64,000 nucleotides of DNA from Apostichopus japonicus (taxonomy: Eukaryota > Echinodermata > Holothuroidea > Aspidochirotida > Stichopodidae): positions 22,151,499 to 22,215,498 of the forward strand of contig NC_092565.1 of NCBI RefSeq assembly GCF_037975245.1, given 5' to 3'. Below the pieces are notes generated by a model. It had not been told where the DNA came from and made no database searches. It was given only the letters and a program-made list of their open reading frames with translations. A program made the position numbers and the translations under genes. How positions within the stretch are numbered: position 1 is the stretch's first letter; each line of letters starts with the position of its first letter. This document shows positions 46,801 through 64,000 of the stretch, piece by piece.

Positions 46801-47889
46801 GACCTCAGATGACTAGTGACCTGACTTAGCGTGTGTAGTTGGCAGAATTGACGTCAGTGTGTTTATGATGGGAGGGGGGGGGGGGCTTGTCTATACCAGA
46901 CAAGTCTTCCTGGAGATCCTCACTAACAGCAGCCCTGGAGTACAGGTTCGAAAAGAAAGACCTAAAATATACCTCAGAAGACTAGTGACATGACTTAGCG
47001 TGTGTTGTTCGCACAATTGACGTTGTGTTTATGAAGGGTGCACAATCGTTCAAAATCTCCCAATGAGTCGTTATTCACATCTGGTCGGTTTTCCCTCAAG
47101 TTACCCTATTATATAGTTGACTCAATGTAATCAGTCTTACATGACACTCGTAACTCCCATATAATAATGGGCTTTGCGACAGTGTCTATCCACGGTCGAT
47201 CACACCTCACATCACCAAAGTTCCACAATAAGTAGTAAGTGGCTTCCTGAGCCAAAGTGACACAACTTAGAATACCAGCCATAACATATAGTCAGGTTTC
47301 TAGCCCGGTTTCATTTACACGTTTGAGGACGGACGGTTTGCTGGTCCTGATCAGTTAAGGGCACAGGGGGTCTGGGGAATGAATATATATGAAATTTCCT
47401 TTTTTTCCAGGCGGCCATCTTGGATTCTGGCCGCCATCTGGAAGTTGGTGGCCCAAGCAACATGCCATGACCATCATCTGTTTCAGTGAGCCTGGAAACA
47501 CCTCAATTGACCCCTCATTTGTTCATTTCTGATTTTTACAGCCAGATATATGACATTTCCTTTTTTTTCAGGCGGCCATCTTGGATTTTGGCCGCCATCT
47601 TGGAAATGGGTGGCTCAAGCAACATGCCATGACTATCATCTGTTTCAGTGAGCCCCGGAGACACCTGAATTGACCCCTGATTTGTTCATTTCTGATATTT
47701 ACAGCCAGATGTATGACATTTCCTTTTTTTCTGGCGGCCATCTTGGATTTTGGCCGCCATCTTGAAAAATCGGAACCGATAAAGTGGGTTCCACGGATAA
47801 AATCGATAGATAGGTCGAAAAGAAACTCCATGCCAAATTTGGTACTTTTGTCCGGCCGGTAACGTTCAATTTGCTAAGCCACCTGACTA
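46801..47889. repeat. Right inverted arm of the second composite element
   Basis: Reads as the reverse complement of 13871-14740, in order. ACCTCAGATGACTAGTGACC at 46801 matches 14640 inverted, and the sequence ends in TTGCTAAGCCACCTGAC. It contains three units of about 160 bp (47407, 47572, 47734) with GGCGGCCATCTTGG pairs. A block near 46801 is duplicated at about 46966. Confidence 0.82.
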
Positions 47890-47904
47890 TTACCGACATT
47901 TTCA

Positions 47905-48200
47905 TGGTTGCTAATAGTAGTTGCATTAGAGGTCATTGTCTTAAACTCCAAAATTCGCAAAGTAGGATTAGTATTTTCTAATAGGGTTGTGAATGAGTGG
48001 AACGGTTTGCCTGAGAAAGTTGTTCTTGCAAGTAGTGTCAATGGGTTTAAGAATGCTTTGAACAAGCACTTTAATTAAGCATTGTAAACGGGTCTGAGTG
48101 TTTGTGTCTTCAGTTATCCCCCTCTCCTAAGGGACTGGGTCCTTGATGGGTACTTGAGTGTCCCTCCTGATCCTTTATTTTCTACTAAACTAAACTAACT
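47905..48200 (+). pseudogene. LINE 3' end fragment
   Basis: The plus strand encodes the C-terminus typical of many LINE ORF2 proteins: SNRVVNEWNGLPEKVVLASS, NGFKNALNKHFN, then stop. It is followed by an untranslated tail and an ACTAA-rich end (CTACTAAACTAAACTAACTT). The start is inside the spacer right after the inverted arm. Confidence 0.75.
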
Positions 48201-50195
48201 TAAACTATGTCGATTTAAATCGGTATATGTCGATTCCCCACGGCGATTTGGGACTGATGGCCCGCCATAGTATAGCATGCATTTTAGTGTTCGCTTGGTG
48301 GTTGCCCGGTTAAATTTTTTATGTACAGTAATAGGCTACAACAACAACAAAAATGCGTAAGTTAGTTATTTTTTGTATCAATGTGGTAAAGTTTTAGTTA
48401 AAAATACCTAGGCCTTAGTTGGAAAGTTAGACTTCTGTACGAAGAAATTAGCTACTTGTTGGCGCCTTTACTGATAGTAATGCTTCTTTGGATGATTGGT
48501 TTCAAGAAACACCAGTTCTGCGAAAGGCACGTTAGATTTCAGTCAAACTCTCAGAAAATCGACAAAGAAATGGACGTAGGCCTACATCATATAGCGTTTG
48601 ATTATACCTACTAAACATTAGCGTTGCTCACCTAATTTTGCATTTGTAGGCCCATAGCTTATGCCCTAGCACATAGCCAGGCACGTACAGGTAAGTTTAA
48701 TTCATAGGCTTACAACAAGTTATACTACTGTAGCTACAGTTAAACGTACAGTAAATGCAAAGATTCATTCATATCACGTTTTGTTTCAGAGAGGCTTACC
48801 GTTCTTTATTGGAAGCAAAATATATTCTTCCTCTTTCAATATGTCCTTTTTAAAGAAAGTCTGAGAGATATCCCTGGTTAACTTTGACTGAGGTTTATGT
48901 GTTAACATTTTGAGATCAAACTATTACTGTAAAGTCTCTTATTTCTCCAGTTTGATCATTCCATTATTTATTACATTACAGTTGTTGGTGGTTCTCAAAT
49001 TATTTTGTGAACGACAATTTCACATTCCATACTTATTTTAACTCAATTTGAATTAATGTTAAACTTTAAAGGAGAGTTCTACACGAGTACAGGCCCCAGG
49101 TGCTTTATATAATAAGGACAAACTAATTGGTTGCTGGAAAATACCCCAACTAAATAAAATGAACAATTCAACAGGGAAATGAGAGATTTGATTCAGAATG
49201 TTTAATGGTTGTCAGAGACGTCCAAATTTCAAGAACCAAAAGAAATCCTGGAAAATTGATCTTAGGGTCCTTGAAAGCTTAATGGGGCCTTTATGTCCCA
49301 CCTGATCTCTCGGTTTTACTAACCTACATCATGCATAGCTACAGTAAACAGCTCATGAAGCCTGTCTAAAGTTAGTCAAGTTAAATTTGATTATTTTCAA
49401 ATTTGGTTTTGCACATGTGGTAATTGAAAATATGAAAGAATGTTTGGGTGAGGAACTTTTAAAGACATTGAATCCATTTCCTTTTAATACTTTTAGTATA
49501 CTTGCTACTTTGGTAAAAGAAAGCTAGGCAAGTGTCATAGTTTATTGAATGTTCCTATGTGTAATACTCTATAGATTTGGTACCATTTACTGACCAAATT
49601 TAAAAGCTTCTTTAAAGACCTAATAGATTTCTGCTTGCAGAATGTTCTAATATATCCCATGGTACCTTTAAAACAGGTATATGGTACCTTACCTTTTGCC
49701 TGATGCTGTTAGTGTACCAGTGTTTAGCTCTGGTATACGGTACCATACTGTATATTGTACAGTAGCTGGATTTCCAAGACATATTCTTTTATATCTTTTT
49801 TACTTACTAGGTGAGCAACCTGGTGGATTTTAATTTTTGGAGAAATTCCCCAATATTTCAGGTAGTTATAGTAAATAAAATGGAATAACTCACTTGATGG
49901 CAATTTGGCCATCTATACAATAGCTACTCCAGTTTGACCACAAAAATGCAAATTGTCAATATTAGCACACCTTGCACAGTTTTGATCTTACAAGGTAATT
50001 GCTTTTTAAATTCAAATCTCGTACCATTCCATGCAGGTACAGTAACCTTCAAAATGGTTGTTTTCCCAGAAAGGTAAAGGGGTGGGATGCTCTACAGTAC
50101 ACCTTAAAAGTGCAATATTCTACTACAGAAACTTGTGCATCAAAACTGATCAATAGTGTCATATCTTCTTTTTTTTTTTTTTTTAATATTTTCAG
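48201..50195. other. Non-coding region upstream of the THAP-PCGF6 gene
   Basis: No coding exon was recognised. It ends in a strong 3' splice site (a long T tract, then AATATTTTCAG at 50195), so it probably holds the first intron and an untranslated first exon of the downstream gene. Confidence 0.5.
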
Positions 50196-50197
50196 GG

Positions 50198-50239
50198 ATG
50201 TCTCTTCCTTACAAACTCTGTAGCCAAAGTACCAGTTAA
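50198..50239 (+). promoter_or_regulatory. Upstream ORF in the THAP-PCGF6 leader
   Basis: The spliced leader after the acceptor at 50195 begins GGATG and contains a 13-codon ORF (MSLPYKLCSQSTS, stop TAA) 11 bases before the main ATG at 50251. If this exon is in the mRNA, the uORF may reduce translation of the main frame. Confidence 0.45.
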
Positions 50240-50250
50240 CCACTTTCAAA

Positions 50251-61791
<11,541 letters not shown>

Positions 61792-61794
61792 GAC

Positions 61795-62067
61795 GGTCAC
61801 TTGCAAACTACTCTGGGTGAAGATGTTGCTGACCGGTGCAGTCTTCTATACTCCAGCCAATCCTAGGAACACCTAACAATCTGTATTCTCCGCCAATCCT
61901 TGGAACACCTAACAATCTGTACAGTCTCCTGGTCACTTGCAAACTACTCTGGATGAAGATGTTGCTGACCGGTGCAGTCTTCTATACTCCAGCCAATCCT
62001 AGGAACACCTAACAATCTGTATTCTCCGCCAATCCTTGGAACACCTAAAAATCTGTACAGTCTCCTG
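61795..62067 (+). repeat. 136-bp tandem duplication in the PCGF6 3' UTR
   Basis: Copies start GGTCACTTGCAAACTACTCT at 61795 and 61931 and are almost identical. Each has an internal sub-repeat (CCAATCCTAGGAACACCTAA / CCAATCCTTGGAACACCTAA). Confidence 0.93.
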
Positions 62068-62729
62068 GAACAAGACTCCTCAGACGTTTAGGCTCCCCAG
62101 ATCTCCCACTGAGAACTAAGCCACGACATCAGCTCCCTACCCCACAGAAATTGAATCGATGCCCAGGAGGCATGGAAACTAGCTTGGAGGGTGGGGACTT
62201 GAGGACAGTGTCAAGAACATTTTTTATTTGACAGGTTGGAATTTTTCACAGGCTCTTGCAGTCTGAATACATGAGATGTGTTTTCATGATGTCATATACT
62301 TCTAATGGATAGGGGTGCATGTGATTTAAATTGTTCTTCAAAGATAAAAGAATTATTTGATAGAATGCCATTCAAGCCTGTGACCTTTTTATATTGCAAA
62401 CAACTTACTTATGACCAGCTTGATACTTAACCTAGTTTAACCTACTATTGTGTCGAAAGTGGAATGCAGATGATGTTGTTTTTTTAGAAAGGGAATACAA
62501 CCAACCCTAGCTGGTTTAGTTTGAGCACCAAATTTCAGAAAAATATAATTTACTACTAACTCTTCCTCATAATTAGATTGCAAATGATCACAAACTATAA
62601 GTTACTTCCCTAATTTTTTCTCAAAATCAGCGTTGATAAGTGATGAAGTAATCTTTCAGTTTGATTTAAAGATTTCATCCCCTAACAAGTTTTTGAACAA
62701 GTATTAATCAAACCCCATATAAATCCCCA

Positions 62730-62735
62730 AATAAA
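62730..62735 (+). promoter_or_regulatory. Candidate poly(A) signal of PCGF6
   Basis: The first clear AATAAA downstream of the stop (about 940 bases). Another lies at about 63895. Not verified by transcripts. Confidence 0.4.
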
Positions 62736-64000
62736 TGTTGGCATAGCATCACTACTAAGAGCACACTATGTATGTCTATACTAAAACATACAGTGTATAC
62801 AACACCGTAAATGAACAGAAAACATGCACCTTGCACAACGATTTACTTAACGATGCAAACACCTCAATCTCGGTAGTGCAAATGATACCATAAGTAGTAA
62901 GATAGGAGCTACAAATACGACAGAAGTCATGAAAAGTTTCTAAAATTTCTGACAAATGCACAATTATACTTAAAATCGAATAAGATCAACCAATTAGACT
63001 TCACAAGAGAGCAACTGAGGAAGATCCAGGGGAGCTGGGGTGTTCACATTTCTGGTCTGTTTTTTTTTTCTCTGGGGAGGACGCACACACCCCTTGAAGG
63101 GGCGGCAACTTCATTGACCTCAAGGTCACCCAGTCCTTGTTTAAATCCCTGATCCGCCTCTTCAAAGTTTTCAAAACATTTGACAGTTTTGTAATTCAAT
63201 GGACAAATGGCAGGCAAGAAAATAGACTAGAAAATTTGTTTCTAATTAAATAAGATAATTTTGTCTCTTTGATAACAAAATTACAAATGAGACACATATT
63301 GGCAGAGAAAGTAGATGAGACAAATAAGATACAGTTTACATAACATCTATTTTCTTTATCTCTCTCATTATCAAATTACAATCAATAACTCCAAACAACT
63401 TTGTAACATTAAATACAACATTTAGTAATCTGTATCCCTTGCTTGAAATATTTATATATAAAGTTGTGTACGGAGGTGTACCTTAACTTCATTGCATACT
63501 GTGCTTTGATATGTAGCAATGGTGTAACAGATTGTAACTGCTATGATGGCAAAACAAAAACTCTTATGCAGTAATCATTTTGATTTTAACAGCCCTAAAT
63601 CAAAGAACTTAGTGGCTTTGATATTATGATAGACACAGTTATATGGTATCTTTTCAAATGCTTCATCCTCTTGACCTGAATTTTAATGCATGCACTAATG
63701 TAGAGAATTTCAGCACAGTAAACAAGATTTCACAGAATTTTAATGAAACTTTTCACGATAGCTGATGTGTAAACATGAAGAACAGAGCTTTTTCAAATAA
63801 GAGTATACCACCATACCCAGAATGAAAGGACTAATTATTCATGGCTTATGTCTACATCAGTAGTACTGTGAGGAGGAGAGGAACCAACAACAAGAATAAA
63901 TACCTCTTTAATATCTCATCTTCCTTTTACAAGCCACAAGGGCAATCTTCTTAAGTTGATTGTTCTCATTTTATATGTATGTATGTATGTATGTATGTAT
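62736..64000. other. Intergenic, no gene recognised
   Basis: No coding signal. The last about 28 bases are a TATG microsatellite that runs off the end of the window. Confidence 0.5.

Overview
The window is AT-rich animal DNA: multi-exon genes with GT-AG introns, microsatellites and many mobile elements. FNTA and PCGF6 orthologues, a death-effector-domain (DED) protein and a Mag/SURL-type retrotransposon fit a marine deuterostome, most likely an echinoderm. The organism is an inference. No marker gene fixes it.

Three host genes can be read. (1) 5848-13272, minus strand: a complete seven-exon FNTA gene, the alpha subunit shared by protein farnesyltransferase and geranylgeranyltransferase I (322 aa). 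All splice sites and phases agree. (2) About 36118-38045, minus strand: a tandem-DED apoptosis/immune adaptor-like gene with a TATA box, one full DED exon, one half-DED terminal exon, and a decayed duplicate DED exon between them. (3) 50251-61791, plus strand: ten exons that join in phase into a 375-aa protein with an N-terminal THAP zinc finger, then a PCGF6-type RING finger and RAWUL domain. A DNA-binding domain fused directly to a Polycomb RING subunit is the most interesting observation here.

Between FNTA and the THAP-PCGF6 gene lies about 37 kb of accessory DNA. 13871-18833 is a composite: a decayed L1/Tx1-type LINE between long inverted arms that carry YY1-like motifs, with two small transposons nested in it. 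19960-20508 is a 20-bp satellite. 21281-22521 is a palindromic AGATATCT satellite interrupted by a LINE 3' end. 22522-26620 is an internally deleted Ty3/gypsy element with an intact extra ORF after pol. 27669-29320 is a decayed gypsy pol on the minus strand. 29762-33770 is a very young Mag-type element with identical 102-bp LTRs and one 1207-aa Gag-Pol ORF that has lost RNase H in frame. 38085-39610 is a 0.78-kb tandem duplication with a perfect hairpin. 39957-45594 is a second tandem duplication, one unit of which holds a hAT-like insertion while the other preserves the empty site. 45595-48200 holds a second copy of the LINE/inverted-arm element and another LINE tail.

The flanks (1-5333 and 62736-64000) and 48200-50195 show no recognisable gene. 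No rRNA, tRNA or CRISPR array was found.
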